Notes: generated by a model from the letters alone, not told the origin. 64,000 nt of DNA from an uncultured Oligoflexales bacterium (GCA_958296095.1 OY282434.1:1828001-1892000), one strand, 5' to 3'; positions 36,602 to 46,108 are shown, counted from the stretch's first letter. Made by a program: numbers and translations.

Positions 36602-37627
36602 ATGCGCAGAGGCTGGGTGTCTGTATTGGTTGTTTTCTGGTTGAGCGGAGGTGCTGAGGCTAAATCTCCGCGCAGTGTGTTACGAGCGTTGAACAGTGCA
36701 AATTTCAGGGGCAATGCCCTTCTTTCGTCAACACCGAATTACCGCGTGCTCTCGCGCTACAGATATCGTGAGCAGAAACCGACATCGGTCGAAGGTGCTT
36801 CGCTGTGGTCGGGGCGTGATCGTCTCAGTGCTGGGCATGAAAACGCCCAGTTTGAGAGTGAGGGAGCTTATGGCTTGCATCAACTGCTGATTGGCAGGAA
36901 AGGTAGAAAGATTTTGCTGGCGGTTGTGGACGGGTTGTGGGGGAACTCGTATCTCGGTGGGTTTGTCGCCGAGAGAGCTGCCACGAGATTGCTGGATACG
37001 TTCACCCGAAGATCGCTGCGCGAGGCTCTGCTCGGCTTGCCTGAGCAGTTAGAAGTGGCGGTAGACAGGCAGGTGCGTGGCTATAAGGAAAGTCCTTATC
37101 CAGGTGATTATGATGCCGCGATGCCTATCGCAGAAGACGCAGGGGCCTTTATAACCGCCGCGGAGATAAGCCAGGGCATGTTGCAGGTGGAACATATCGG
37201 CAATGCCCGCCTGCTGCTGATAAGGGATGGTGAGGTGTTTTGGCAAACGCAGGATCACAACCGTGGGTATCGCATGTCTTCCAATCCTGAAGCTGTTATC
37301 AATCCCGCTGACGAAGGTGGCACTAACATATTCAGAGCCATTGAATTGCCCGCTAGTATGGGTGCGCCAATTGCTGAACTCATTGACAGTAGCACGGTAA
37401 AGCTGCGGCCTGGCGATCGCATTATCCTTGCCTCTGACTCAGTGTGGGCAACGTGCACGAACACAGACCTGCTCTGCTGGACGAGTGGACGTGGCAATGC
37501 TGATGCCAATCGCCATGCCAGAGATAATATTAGCCAAAGGATTGCTGCGCTAAACGAGCTGGATGGGACTGAGACCTACGATGAGCGGTTTGCCCTGATT
37601 GTCTACGATTACGGTCAGGTACGGTGA
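36602..37627 (+). CDS. Exported PP2C-like protein phosphatase
   Basis: 341 residues. An N-terminal signal peptide (cut near GGAEA) precedes a PP2C fold: VVDGLWGNSYLGGFVAE in place of the usual ADGMGG...GE, HIGNARLLLIRDGEVFWQT (usual VGDSR), LRPGDRIILASDS (usual CSDG) and YDERFALIVYDY in place of the last GxDN. Metal-binding Asp residues of the first and third motifs are kept, but the final Asp-Asn is changed to Asp-Glu and the pattern is divergent, so activity is uncertain. Bacterial PP2C enzymes are mostly cytoplasmic; a signal peptide points to the periplasm or export. ATG start with AGGAGG. Confidence 0.7.
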   Translation: MRRGWVSVLVVFWLSGGAEAKSPRSVLRALNSANFRGNALLSSTPNYRVLSRYRYREQKPTSVEGASLWSGRDRLSAGHENAQFESEGAYGLHQLLIGRKGRKILLAVVDGLWGNSYLGGFVAERAATRLLDTFTRRSLREALLGLPEQLEVAVDRQVRGYKESPYPGDYDAAMPIAEDAGAFITAAEISQGMLQVEHIGNARLLLIRDGEVFWQTQDHNRGYRMSSNPEAVINPADEGGTNIFRAIELPASMGAPIAELIDSSTVKLRPGDRIILASDSVWATCTNTDLLCWTSGRGNADANRHARDNISQRIAALNELDGTETYDERFALIVYDYGQVR

Positions 37628-37679
37628 GCAGATTCATACGTCTGGGGTGGGCTGCTGTCGCGGTCTAAAGAGAAAAAGC

Positions 37680-37708
37680 TTGCGAAAAGACATGCGGATG
37701 CCGATAAT
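37680..37708 (+). promoter_or_regulatory. Probable sigma-70 promoter of nuoB
   Basis: TTGCGA at 37680-37685, 17-base spacer, GATAAT at 37703-37708, 21 bases before the ATG. Confidence 0.5.
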
Positions 37709-37729
37709 TAACTGTGAGGGTCGGCGATT

Positions 37730-38191
37730 ATGAAAAAGGCAGGCGGTGAGCTGCTGTTCACCACTAAACTCAAAGAGCTGGTTGCTTGGGGGCGCAAGAA
37801 CTCCCTGTGGCCATATCCGTTCGGTACGGCTTGCTGTGGCATTGAATACATGGCAGTGGTTGGGCCACGCTACGACATTGCCCGCTTTGGTGCAGAGGCG
37901 GTGCGGTTTTCGCCTCGTCAGGCGGACTTGCTGATCGTCGCGGGCACGATCACAGAGAAGATGGCTCCGGTCATCAAGCGTGTTTATGAGCAGATGGCCG
38001 AACCTAAATGGGTGATGGCGATGGGGGCCTGTGCCTCAAGCGGGGGTTTTTATCGTGCCTACCATGTCCTACAAGGTGTTGATCGCATCATTCCCGTCGA
38101 TATCTACATCGCTGGCTGTCCGCCCACACCTGAGGCCGTGCTCGCTGGCCTGCTTATGCTACAAGACAGGATTGCGCGCCCTGACACCTGA
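37730..38191 (+). CDS. nuoB: NADH-quinone oxidoreductase subunit B
   Basis: 153 residues, normal for NuoB without extensions. It carries the N2 4Fe-4S cluster of complex I: ligands Cys35 and Cys36 (GTACCGIEY), Cys101 (MGACASSGG) and Cys130 (AGCPPTPE) are all present. It should work at the quinone end of the peripheral arm. It has its own promoter and no other nuo gene on either side (downstream lolA is convergent), which is unusual since nuoA-N normally form one operon. Membership of a related Ni-Fe hydrogenase is less likely given the close match of the [14 protein letters not shown] stretch to NuoB. Confidence 0.9.
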   Translation: MKKAGGELLFTTKLKELVAWGRKNSLWPYPFGTACCGIEYMAVVGPRYDIARFGAEAVRFSPRQADLLIVAGTITEKMAPVIKRVYEQMAEPKWVMAMGACASSGGFYRAYHVLQGVDRIIPVDIYIAGCPPTPEAVLAGLLMLQDRIARPDT

Positions 38192-38219
38192 GTGTATGCG
38201 CGCTGCGCGCCGCACGTAG

Positions 38220-38843
38220 TTATTTCAGATGGTTAACCTTCGTACCGGCAGGAGGAGAGAACTTAAACCTTGCCGCGGCGATGTTTTGGCGGCGCGGATT
38301 ACGGAAGGTGAACTCGTTGTATCTTTTGTGGCGGTAATTTATTTTTACGCTGCTGATAAAATTAGCCTTGAGATCAATGACGACGGCGATGTTACTGATG
38401 TCGCTGTTGTTGCGCGGCACCAGCGCCAGCTGTAGCCTGTGTTTGCCGTCGGCCCGTTCCTGCACCACATAATCGTGTGGCAAGCGGTGTGGAGCTTTAA
38501 TCAAGGCAACGATACGGCTGATGGCATCAGTTCTGGCACTAGCAACACTCCAAACATTGGCGGTTTTTTCTGCGGGCAGATACTCGGTGATGGTTTTGCT
38601 ATCGTAGACGTAGGTGCGCACTACCCGATCCCGATGCGTGATTATCCAGCGAAACCGCCCATCGGGATGAAAAAACCCTTCGCCTGTCGTCAAGCGGATT
38701 TTCTTTCTGATGGTCAGCACACGCTGCTCAAAATCAACTCGCAAGCCCTTCTTGACCCGCAATTTCTCGCCCGCTTCTTGCAACATCGTGGTCTTCGCTG
38801 CTGTTGCAAATAGCAGACTGCCGCTAAGCAGAAAAAACTTCAC
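38220..38843 (-). CDS. lolA: Outer-membrane lipoprotein carrier protein LolA
   Basis: 207 residues with a signal peptide (MKFFLLSGSLLFATAA). LolA carries lipoproteins through the periplasm; the pattern FEQRVLTIRKKIRLTTGEGFF followed by DGRFRW and VRTYVYDSKTITEYLP fits the open beta-barrel fold of the family. The need for it agrees with the many lipoproteins in this window. GTG start without a strong ribosome-binding site; it lies 8 bases after a 38-residue membrane-protein gene, so translational coupling is likely. Confidence 0.85.
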   Translation of the reverse strand: MKFFLLSGSLLFATAAKTTMLQEAGEKLRVKKGLRVDFEQRVLTIRKKIRLTTGEGFFHPDGRFRWIITHRDRVVRTYVYDSKTITEYLPAEKTANVWSVASARTDAISRIVALIKAPHRLPHDYVVQERADGKHRLQLALVPRNNSDISNIAVVIDLKANFISSVKINYRHKRYNEFTFRNPRRQNIAAARFKFSPPAGTKVNHLK

Positions 38844-38851
38844 GGCACTTG

Positions 38852-38968
38852 CTACTTTTTCTTTTTGGTGCTAACCGCAATCAAGTCTCGCAACGGCATG
38901 CTAACCAACCAATAAACGATAATTCCCAAGACAAACAATGCACCTGAAATAGCCAGCCACAGTTCCAT
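38852..38968 (-). CDS. 38-residue single-helix membrane protein
   Basis: Short frame starting MELWLAISGALFVLG and ending in Lys-rich TKKKK. GAAGGAG five bases before the ATG is one of the strongest ribosome-binding sites in the window. One membrane helix (about 3-23) with a basic cytoplasmic tail. It is squeezed between the end of the 790-residue protein gene (10 bases upstream) and lolA (8 bases downstream), in the same direction. Unknown function; it could modulate a membrane complex or merely couple lolA translation. Too short for most gene finders. Confidence 0.6.
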   Translation of the reverse strand: MELWLAISGALFVLGIIVYWLVSMPLRDLIAVSTKKKK

Positions 38969-38978
38969 CACCGCTCCT

Positions 38979-41351
38979 TCAAACCAAGATACTGCTCATT
39001 TTAACCACCGATTGCGGGGGCTTGACACGGTGCAAGCATCCGAGTTGTCTGCGCAAATTAAAATACTGCTCTGCCAAGATGAATTTCTCCAGACCCCACA
39101 TATACGATAAAGGAGCAGACATTAACTGTAAAGACAACAGCGCCTGATAGTGGTTCTGATACATGCACGTAGTCAAGCGGCAGAGATACGTGCCTAACAA
39201 CTCCTCTGCACGAGGGTCAGAGATGCGTGCCGCGGTCGACACAAACGTATTCCACGCGTGCCGCTGTTGTGGCTTGAGGTCGCGCAACCACCGCAAGCCC
39301 CGTGTCGTTATTTTGCTGCGGGTAATAAAACGCGGCAATACTTTCTCAACCAAGCCCATCAACACCGATAACTGCCACGACCACAAGTTCAACGATAACC
39401 GCTCCGCTAGGCGTGCGAACAGCATACTCCACACGGTGTCAGGCATGTTTTTGATGAATAGCGGTAGTTGCTGATTACGGGCTAGCATGCCATCACTGCT
39501 GAAATAATAGCCCCGCGCACTCGCAGCAAGTTGCGGTATGGCATTAAGAAAAGTGTCAATCTGCTGCCGTGGCTTGTCATCCCGCAGCGTCGCGCGCCGA
39601 TAGCGGCGTGCTTGCGGATCGAGGCGAGCAAACAAGGCTGGTATCATGGCGGCAATGTTAAAAAACGCGGCGAGGAATTTTTGTTCATCCGCAGCCCAGC
39701 CCACCGTGCAAAACTTGACCGCCTCCTCCTTCCACAACAGCGGATAGGTGGAGCGTTTTTCTCCCGATGCTTGCCACACACCGCGCACGCGTGCATGCAA
39801 GGCCTGTCGGGCATTGAGCACTGTCGCCGTGCGCCAAGCCAAATCAGCCCAGCCGAGTTTAAGTGCCAAGGTCCAGATACGGTCAAGATCGCAGTTTTGT
39901 AGGTGAGCAAGGTTGGCCTTGCGCCAGATAATGTCCAGCTCAAGCGCTGTTGAACGCTGCGCCCGCATCGCCGCTTCCAGCTCTGTCAACACGTAACGCG
40001 ACGTGCTGAGCGGCAAGTAGGCCCCGACCTCGCTGAGGGCTAAATCCCGTCCATGACAGGCCACCCGCAGCTGAGTCAACATTCTCTGGCGTTGGGCAAT
40101 GGGGATTATTTTTGCCTGCCGCACATACCGCAAGGCCTCCGCATGCAAGCGTTGCCACAACTCTGTCTCACCTAGCTCGATGAGAATTGTCTTCGCCAGC
40201 CATAGTGCTCTCTCGTTATCGCTACCGCAGTTGACATAGTGGTGGATATGGGCGATGCCCCGCAGCAGACGATGCCTGTCGTCCTCGGTCTTCAGCGTGA
40301 GGAAAGCACTCCATAGCGCAGTGTCGAGCCCCGCACCGTGAAAAAGCTCGCGGTTTTGTCTGAAAACACGATACAGGTCGGGATAGTTGCACAGCTGAGC
40401 ACGATGACGCACCAGCAACTGCGATAAAGCCGTCCACGCGGCCGCGGTCTGTGGCAACAGGGCTAGCGGATCGCTCAACACGGCATTGACGGCTGGTCGA
40501 TCCTTATCGCTGAGCGGATTTTTGCGAGCAGCATCGGTGAGGTAGCTGTCGAGCAAGGTCAGACGGTTCTCCCACTTTTGTTCGGCGAGAATGCTTTGCA
40601 ACACACGATTGCTCGCATCTTTCGCAGGCGGAATGAGTAAAATCCGCAAAGCCGTGCGATATGCTTGCGACTGCGGATTGATGTTGTGCAGCAACTTGCG
40701 ACAACCGTCGAGATAGCCAGTCTGCAACGCGGCCTTGCCCAGCATCAGGTATAGCGCGTCGCAATCGAGTCCCTGCGCCTGTGCCGCGCCGAGCAACAAG
40801 GCACGGTGCTGTTCAAAATAAATCAGCAACTCGCTGGGCACGTCAAGTTTGCCTAGCAGTTGTAAAACATAAAGCCGTTCCGCCGCAGTCAGTTTTTCGC
40901 TGTTCCTGTGCAACATCAATATATCCGCCAACGGCGAGCCTTCGCCACCCGCGAGAGACAGTAAACGCTCCCGCACAGCAGGGTTGATGTGGAGGTAAAA
41001 ATCTTTGCTGCGCGTAGCAAGAAACTGCAACATTTCCCGCACATCGTTAGCACTGCCGTGCAAAAACGCCAACTCCACCAGTTGTGCCCGAAAACGCACA
41101 CTGCCATCATAGGCATAGAGCTTGGCCAACACCGTGCGCATGGCGGCAAAGGCTGCCTTGTCCTCGATAAGACGCTGCAACTCCAACTCATACAAGGCTT
41201 GCGGGCGACGACGACTGTCACGGACGATGGTGTCGCTCAGCCGGGTTTTCAGTTTGGCATAGCTATCCCGTTCCATGATACGAGATGCCGTGCGCAACAG
41301 CCGCACCCGCAGCAGAGGCGATAGGGCGAAGTTCTCCCCGCGTTCTGTCAT
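38979..41351 (-). CDS. Large soluble helical protein of unknown function
   Basis: 790 residues without signal peptide or membrane segment. Almost entirely helical with Leu/Ala/Arg-rich repeating helix pairs, suggesting an alpha-solenoid scaffold, but no clear TPR consensus and no known family. ATG start with GGAGG four bases upstream. First gene of an operon with the 38-residue membrane protein and lolA, so a role in envelope assembly or lipoprotein handling is possible but unproven. Confidence 0.7.
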   Translation of the reverse strand: MTERGENFALSPLLRVRLLRTASRIMERDSYAKLKTRLSDTIVRDSRRRPQALYELELQRLIEDKAAFAAMRTVLAKLYAYDGSVRFRAQLVELAFLHGSANDVREMLQFLATRSKDFYLHINPAVRERLLSLAGGEGSPLADILMLHRNSEKLTAAERLYVLQLLGKLDVPSELLIYFEQHRALLLGAAQAQGLDCDALYLMLGKAALQTGYLDGCRKLLHNINPQSQAYRTALRILLIPPAKDASNRVLQSILAEQKWENRLTLLDSYLTDAARKNPLSDKDRPAVNAVLSDPLALLPQTAAAWTALSQLLVRHRAQLCNYPDLYRVFRQNRELFHGAGLDTALWSAFLTLKTEDDRHRLLRGIAHIHHYVNCGSDNERALWLAKTILIELGETELWQRLHAEALRYVRQAKIIPIAQRQRMLTQLRVACHGRDLALSEVGAYLPLSTSRYVLTELEAAMRAQRSTALELDIIWRKANLAHLQNCDLDRIWTLALKLGWADLAWRTATVLNARQALHARVRGVWQASGEKRSTYPLLWKEEAVKFCTVGWAADEQKFLAAFFNIAAMIPALFARLDPQARRYRRATLRDDKPRQQIDTFLNAIPQLAASARGYYFSSDGMLARNQQLPLFIKNMPDTVWSMLFARLAERLSLNLWSWQLSVLMGLVEKVLPRFITRSKITTRGLRWLRDLKPQQRHAWNTFVSTAARISDPRAEELLGTYLCRLTTCMYQNHYQALLSLQLMSAPLSYMWGLEKFILAEQYFNLRRQLGCLHRVKPPQSVVKMSSILV

Positions 41352-41502
41352 CTAACCTCCAGCTCCTACACCACCAGGACTAAACATAGGCTGCACCAGC
41401 ACGCCGTAGCTCTTCTGTGCCATCATGCCTGAGCGCAGGCCACGCCAGCACGTCGCTCTATCCCCAGCATCGGAGGGACACGCGTGGCTGTAACAAGACT
41501 AA

Positions 41503-41853
41503 CTAGTCGCTCTCATCCGCGTTCAGGTCGGGGATAATTGCCTTGATTCCCTTGCCTGTCTTGTGATCTTTGATTTTTTCTTTTTGGCGTTTGAGCTGCA
41601 CCCGCAGCTTGTCCATCAGATTATCGACCGAGCCATAGACATCCTCGCACGAGGCATCTGCCTGTATGTTAAACCCGTCACCGCCGCTGACAGCACAGTG
41701 TGCGTTATGCAGATGGCGGTCGGTGGAGAAGGTAATATGCGCCTCGATCGGCTTGGTGACAAACTTCTCGATCATCTTGCGCACTTTCTGTTCGGCGTAG
41801 GTTTTCAACCTCTCCGATGATGGAACTTGCTTGAAGGAAAATCGCACTTGCAC
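41503..41853 (-). CDS. hpf: Ribosome hibernation promoting factor, short form
   Basis: 116 residues with the S30AE/YfiA fold (MQVRFSFKQVPSSERLKTYAE start; EDVYGSVDNLMDKLRVQLKRQKEK in the last helix, followed by a basic tail). It binds the 30S decoding site and silences ribosomes in stationary phase. The long-form C-terminal dimerisation domain is missing, so this is the short HPF or YfiA type. GTG start with GGGAGGT five bases upstream. It is next to recD2 (divergent) and not next to rpoN. Confidence 0.88.
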   Translation of the reverse strand: MQVRFSFKQVPSSERLKTYAEQKVRKMIEKFVTKPIEAHITFSTDRHLHNAHCAVSGGDGFNIQADASCEDVYGSVDNLMDKLRVQLKRQKEKIKDHKTGKGIKAIIPDLNADESD

Positions 41854-41945
41854 TGACTACCTCCCGCTCGTACAATTGCCTAATACACACGCTGCGACCC
41901 GAGACCCCCGCGGCGCTCCTTGCCACGCGCACCAGAGGGGGGATT

Positions 41946-44159
41946 TTGCCGCACCGCGAAAACTGCGCGAGGAACGCATGGTTGATAATTCGAACTGCCA
42001 CCCCTAACATTTTAGCACGAGTGAATAACCACCGCCAGTCCAGTACCACAACTGCCTCCCGTGATGACAGGGAAAAATTTACCGTCGAGGTTATGAAGGT
42101 AATTTTTCGCAATCCTGACAATGATTGGACGGTTGCAGCCGCGGCTTACGAGAACGGCAACATCACTATCTGCGGAGTGCTGCCGACGCTTGCCGCCCAC
42201 GAGACCCTCAGCATCAGCGGCACGTGGCAAGAGCATGCTCGCTTCGGGCGACAGTTTCAAGTCGAGGCGGTGCGTCCTGCTATGCCGCGCACGGTTGAGA
42301 GCATTGAGAGATACCTCAGTCACGGCAACTTCAGCGGCATCGGTAAAAGCACAGCCCGCAAGATTACCGCCATCTTTGGCACGGAGACGTTGAAGATTCT
42401 CAAGGATGAGCCACAACGCTTGCTCAGGGTCAAGAACGTCAGCCGCAAGGTGCTCTACAATTTAATTGCCCAGTGGCAGGAGCATCACGAACAGGCGGAA
42501 ATTCTCGCTAAACTTGGCGATTATGATGTTCCCTTACATCTGGCGCAAAAAATTTACCGTCAGTATGGCGAACAGGCGGTGCAGGTTGTGCAGCATGATC
42601 CGTATCGGTTGCCGTTCACGGTGCGCGGCTTGGGTTTTTTGACCGCGGATAAGATTGGCTTGGCACTCGGCATCGAACCAAAATCAACGCAACGTTTGCA
42701 GGGTGCGCTCAATTATTTTTTGCAACAGGGCGAGGAACGCGGCCATTGCTTTTTGACGGAAGGGCAGTTGTTGCGGCAGTTGGAAAAAAACTTGAAAATG
42801 CCGCAGGCAGAATTTCGCGCGGAATTTCTTGCCGCCCAACGACAAGCCGAAGAGAAAAATTTTCTCGTCCGTGCCCAAAGCGGCCCTGATGGACAGGTCG
42901 CTTATTACCGTGCACCCGTCTACACGACCGAAACCAACACCGCCAAGTATATTGAGATGATGCTAGCCACCTCAGCTCAGGCACGTTCGGTAGCCTCAGA
43001 ACTCACGCCGTTACTGGCAGCACGGCGTGCCCACCTGTCCGACGAACAGGTGCAGGCAGTGCGCAAACTCTTTCAGCATCGCATCGTGGTATTGACGGGT
43101 GCCTCAGGCACGGGCAAGACCAGCACGGTGCGGCTAGTGGTGGAGTTGGCGCGTGAGCTTGATCTGACCTGCGCGTTGTGTGCACCGACGGGGCGGGCGG
43201 CTTGCCGTCTGGAAGAACTGACTGGCGTTGAGGCGAAAACAATCCACCGTCTGCTGGAGTGGCAACCGCAGCGCGAGGAATTCAGCCGCAATGCCCAAAA
43301 CCGTCTTGCCGCCGAGTTGATCGTCGTTGATGAGGCCTCGATGCTCGACATTGCCCTGGCTGAGGCAGTGCTTGCTGCCTGCGACGAACAGGCACGCCTG
43401 CTGCTAGTTGGCGATGTCAACCAACTGCCCGCGGTGGGTGCAGGGAATTTTTTGCACGATGTCTTGCAATCCGAAGCAGTGCCTGCGGTGCGGCTGAGTC
43501 GTATCTTTCGTCAACGCGGCGCGTCACAGATAATTCACAATGCCCATCTCATCATTCAGGGTCGAGATCGGGGTTATATCGGTGGACGGGAGTTTATTTT
43601 TTGCCAAGAACAGGATAGCGATCCCATCGTCGCCCAAATCAAACGCTGGTTGCAGGAGTTTCCCCAAGCACAGGTGCTCGTGCCTATTTATCACGGCACT
43701 CTGGGCATAGACCATCTCAACGGCGAAATTCGCAATTGGTTACAGCGTGGTGACAGCGATAAACTACAGGTGCAGGACAAGGTCATACAGACCACCAATA
43801 ACTACGCTCTCAATGTTTACAATGGCGACATCGGCTACGTGTGTGGGGTCGGCAAAGACGAGATGACGGTTGATTTTAATGGCAAACTAGTCATCTACAC
43901 GCCTAAACACTATGCTGAACTCAAGCTTGCCTATGCCATCAGTATTCACAAAGCCCAAGGCAGCGAGTTTGATGTCGTTATCATGCCCGTAATCAAAGCC
44001 CATACCCGCATGCTCAACCGCAACCTCATCTATACGGCTATCACCAGAGCCAAAAAGAAAATGCTGGTCATCGGCGATGTGGCAGTGTTCAAACGCGGGG
44101 CACGACGCAATTACGAAATTTTTCGCCAAACTCGTTTGCAACAGCTTTTGCGGCGCTAG
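41946..44159 (+). CDS. recD2: RecD2-type ATP-dependent DNA helicase
   Basis: 737 residues in the open frame; the true start may be GTG 42021 because the family begins near residue 45 (FTVEVMKVIF...DWTV). The N-terminal OB-like and helix-hairpin-helix region (about 40-260; YLSHGNFSGIGKSTARKI) is typical of RecD2, followed by a superfamily 1B helicase: Walker A LTGASGTGKTSTVR, Walker B IVVDEASMLD, motif III LVGDVNQLPAVGAG, and the UvrD-C-like end SIHKAQGSEFDVVI and TAITRAKKKMLVIGD. Acts 5'-3' in DNA repair, independent of RecBC. Confidence 0.9.
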   Translation: MPHRENCARNAWLIIRTATPNILARVNNHRQSSTTTASRDDREKFTVEVMKVIFRNPDNDWTVAAAAYENGNITICGVLPTLAAHETLSISGTWQEHARFGRQFQVEAVRPAMPRTVESIERYLSHGNFSGIGKSTARKITAIFGTETLKILKDEPQRLLRVKNVSRKVLYNLIAQWQEHHEQAEILAKLGDYDVPLHLAQKIYRQYGEQAVQVVQHDPYRLPFTVRGLGFLTADKIGLALGIEPKSTQRLQGALNYFLQQGEERGHCFLTEGQLLRQLEKNLKMPQAEFRAEFLAAQRQAEEKNFLVRAQSGPDGQVAYYRAPVYTTETNTAKYIEMMLATSAQARSVASELTPLLAARRAHLSDEQVQAVRKLFQHRIVVLTGASGTGKTSTVRLVVELARELDLTCALCAPTGRAACRLEELTGVEAKTIHRLLEWQPQREEFSRNAQNRLAAELIVVDEASMLDIALAEAVLAACDEQARLLLVGDVNQLPAVGAGNFLHDVLQSEAVPAVRLSRIFRQRGASQIIHNAHLIIQGRDRGYIGGREFIFCQEQDSDPIVAQIKRWLQEFPQAQVLVPIYHGTLGIDHLNGEIRNWLQRGDSDKLQVQDKVIQTTNNYALNVYNGDIGYVCGVGKDEMTVDFNGKLVIYTPKHYAELKLAYAISIHKAQGSEFDVVIMPVIKAHTRMLNRNLIYTAITRAKKKMLVIGDVAVFKRGARRNYEIFRQTRLQQLLRR

Positions 44160-44233
44160 TTTTATTTCCTGCCCCCTGCCTGTGGGGGTCACGCGCCCAG
44201 CCTTCGTCACAGCAGCGACTAGCAGGCATTTTT

Positions 44234-45577
44234 CTAGCGCAGCACCTGATGGTTGTGGCGTTGCTCGCGCCATTGCATTGAACCGTGTGCCACTGCGGTG
44301 CGGGATGCAGGCAGGTAGTAGTTGGGCAAGGGTGAGATGCGATAGTCGTAAGTTCCCGACGGCAAGCGGAGAAATTTTGTGCGGCCGTTGGAGATGGCGA
44401 ATTCCGTCTCGCTGGTAATACTGGCAACGAGGTAGTTGCCCAGCAGATCGTTGCGGGCTGTGGCAGGCAATGGTGGGTAAAGCACTGTGCCACAGCGTCC
44501 TGTGTGCAAACCGATGGCTTGGGCGAGATGGTGGAGGCGCATGTTTTCGGAAAAAAACGGATGCCAACAGGTCGGCGTAGATTTGTGCGGGTCGCGTGTT
44601 GCCAACACTTGCTGGTAGTGACGCACGGTTGTTGCCCGTGTAGCCGCCGTCGGGGTGAGCAGTACCCAGAAACGGTGACTCAAGGGGGCGGCGATTCTTA
44701 CGGCAACGTTACCGCGGTGACTAGCACGCTCGAAGAGATGCTTGAACAGGGTAATTTCTCGCACTGCCAACTGCAGACCGAGCGCGGCATGCTTGAGGCT
44801 TGCATCTTGTGTATTGCACACGCTCTGCTGCCAACGCGTACTGGTGAAGGCCAGCGGCAGTTCACGCACGGAGGAGTTGCGCAAAACTTGGCAAAAGCGA
44901 GTCAGACGCGCGGCCTCACCATCGCTGAGAATTTGGGCAAGATCGACGGCAATGGCCAGGCGACGGGTCAATAAATATGGCTGCCGTTGCCAAGCTCTGA
45001 CCATCCTGAGTTTGATGCGTTCCAGAGTTTTCCGCTCAGGCCGCACCGCAGGCACGGGTAGTTCGCAGTGAAAACCACGCACAGGGCGAAACTTAATGAG
45101 GCAAGGAGGGGACAGCACCTGCAGCCAGGCAGAGAGAGAGCGCAACAGCTCACTATCGGCGTGGCCGTAAAAGAAATGGCCGCGGCGCGTAACAGCACGG
45201 CACAGTGTCTGCCGCAGTTGTAGGTAGTCGGGTTGCAGGCCTGGTGACGGGGTAAGAACTAGCCCGTCAATTTCCGTATGCAACTTGTTGTCGGCATGAA
45301 TGACAAAGCTGGGCCTGTAAACCTGCGAGCCGCTATGTAGCTTGACCTGCAGGCGCAAGGGCGACAAGGTAGTGCAGGACAACTCGGACGCACTGGCAAC
45401 GACCACCCCATGCTCATCGCTAAATCTGACGACAGAGAAGAAATCCTGCGGTGGAGGGGGGGAGGTCTTCTTGAGCAAGCGCACGCTGTAGCAGCCAAAA
45501 GACAACCACAGGAGCGACAGCGGGGCGAGAAAACTAGCGATAGCTGATGTCTTGAACAGCGAGCACGACAGTCTCAT
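44234..45577 (-). CDS. Predicted lipoprotein in the tail-tube-like gene cluster
   Basis: 447 residues from ATG 45577, chosen because the product then begins with a signal peptide ending in lipobox LSFGC; the open frame reaches 45751 but the extra 58 residues are Arg-rich and overlap the upstream gene. It overlaps the end of the tail-tube-like gene by 44 bases. Mature part: a Pro-rich stretch (PPPPQDF), then a mixed, Arg-rich soluble domain with a beta-rich end. No known family. Conserved order with the two upstream genes, if found elsewhere, would make it part of one envelope structure. Confidence 0.65.
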   Translation of the reverse strand: MRLSCSLFKTSAIASFLAPLSLLWLSFGCYSVRLLKKTSPPPPQDFFSVVRFSDEHGVVVASASELSCTTLSPLRLQVKLHSGSQVYRPSFVIHADNKLHTEIDGLVLTPSPGLQPDYLQLRQTLCRAVTRRGHFFYGHADSELLRSLSAWLQVLSPPCLIKFRPVRGFHCELPVPAVRPERKTLERIKLRMVRAWQRQPYLLTRRLAIAVDLAQILSDGEAARLTRFCQVLRNSSVRELPLAFTSTRWQQSVCNTQDASLKHAALGLQLAVREITLFKHLFERASHRGNVAVRIAAPLSHRFWVLLTPTAATRATTVRHYQQVLATRDPHKSTPTCWHPFFSENMRLHHLAQAIGLHTGRCGTVLYPPLPATARNDLLGNYLVASITSETEFAISNGRTKFLRLPSGTYDYRISPLPNYYLPASRTAVAHGSMQWREQRHNHQVLR

Positions 45578-46064
45578 GATACCCGCCTGAAGCAGTGTTC
45601 GCCGCCTCGACCGACCACGATAGCGGCTGGCAATATTTGAGCAGATAGCGCGGGCCGTTACCCTCCACCTGCACCGACAAGACGATGTCCGATGCCCGTG
45701 TGTGTCTGGCACGTTGCCGCTTCGCCCAGAAAGACAGCGACGGATGGGCAACGAAGTGCCGCTCCAGCGTTACCTCAAAGTAGCCTTGCTCGCCACCAGC
45801 AACATTGACCCGCTCGATCCCACCGATACGATCAAATACTCCGTAATCAACCCCAGCAATCTCGACTTGAAAATTACGCAAATGATACGGCAAGCCTGCA
45901 GGCAGCGTCTGACTCAAAACCACCGTGCAGACGACAGCCAGTAGCACGGTCGCGACCCAACCTAGACCTCTTTTGACTAAAGTTTTTGTTGTTGTGTAGC
46001 CCAATACTGATAATCTTCTGAAGGTGGACGAAAAAGAACCCACTATGGATTTTAACACACCCAC
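45534..46064 (-). CDS. Membrane-anchored phage tail-tube-like (gp19) protein
   Basis: 176 residues. A membrane helix (about 33-52, GLGWVATVLLAVVCTVVL) anchors a domain (60-176) that can be aligned by eye to the T4 gp19/Hcp-type tail-tube family: YHLRNFQVEIAGVDYGVFD matches the usual NF.VEIDG...GFSEV first strands, FEVTLERHFVAHPSLSFW matches the ITLKRG....LW.W strand and helix, and the end HETVVLAVQDI matches the IETLELAHEG last strand. Tail-tube proteins are normally soluble; a helix at the N-terminus is unusual. GTG start, weak ribosome-binding site. It stands between two other anchored proteins in one operon. The match is by pattern, not by search, so it is a hypothesis. Confidence 0.5.
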   Translation of the reverse strand: MGVLKSIVGSFSSTFRRLSVLGYTTTKTLVKRGLGWVATVLLAVVCTVVLSQTLPAGLPYHLRNFQVEIAGVDYGVFDRIGGIERVNVAGGEQGYFEVTLERHFVAHPSLSFWAKRQRARHTRASDIVLSVQVEGNGPRYLLKYCQPLSWSVEAANTASGGYHETVVLAVQDISYR

Positions 46065-46108
46065 CCCAGTCTCTGCCAGTGCCGTGCGGTAAAATTATCG
46101 CTACTGCC

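Noticed and set aside
45578..45751. 58-residue N-terminal extension of the cluster lipoprotein
   Set aside because: Arg-rich sequence overlapping the tail-tube-like gene, in front of an intact lipoprotein signal peptide.
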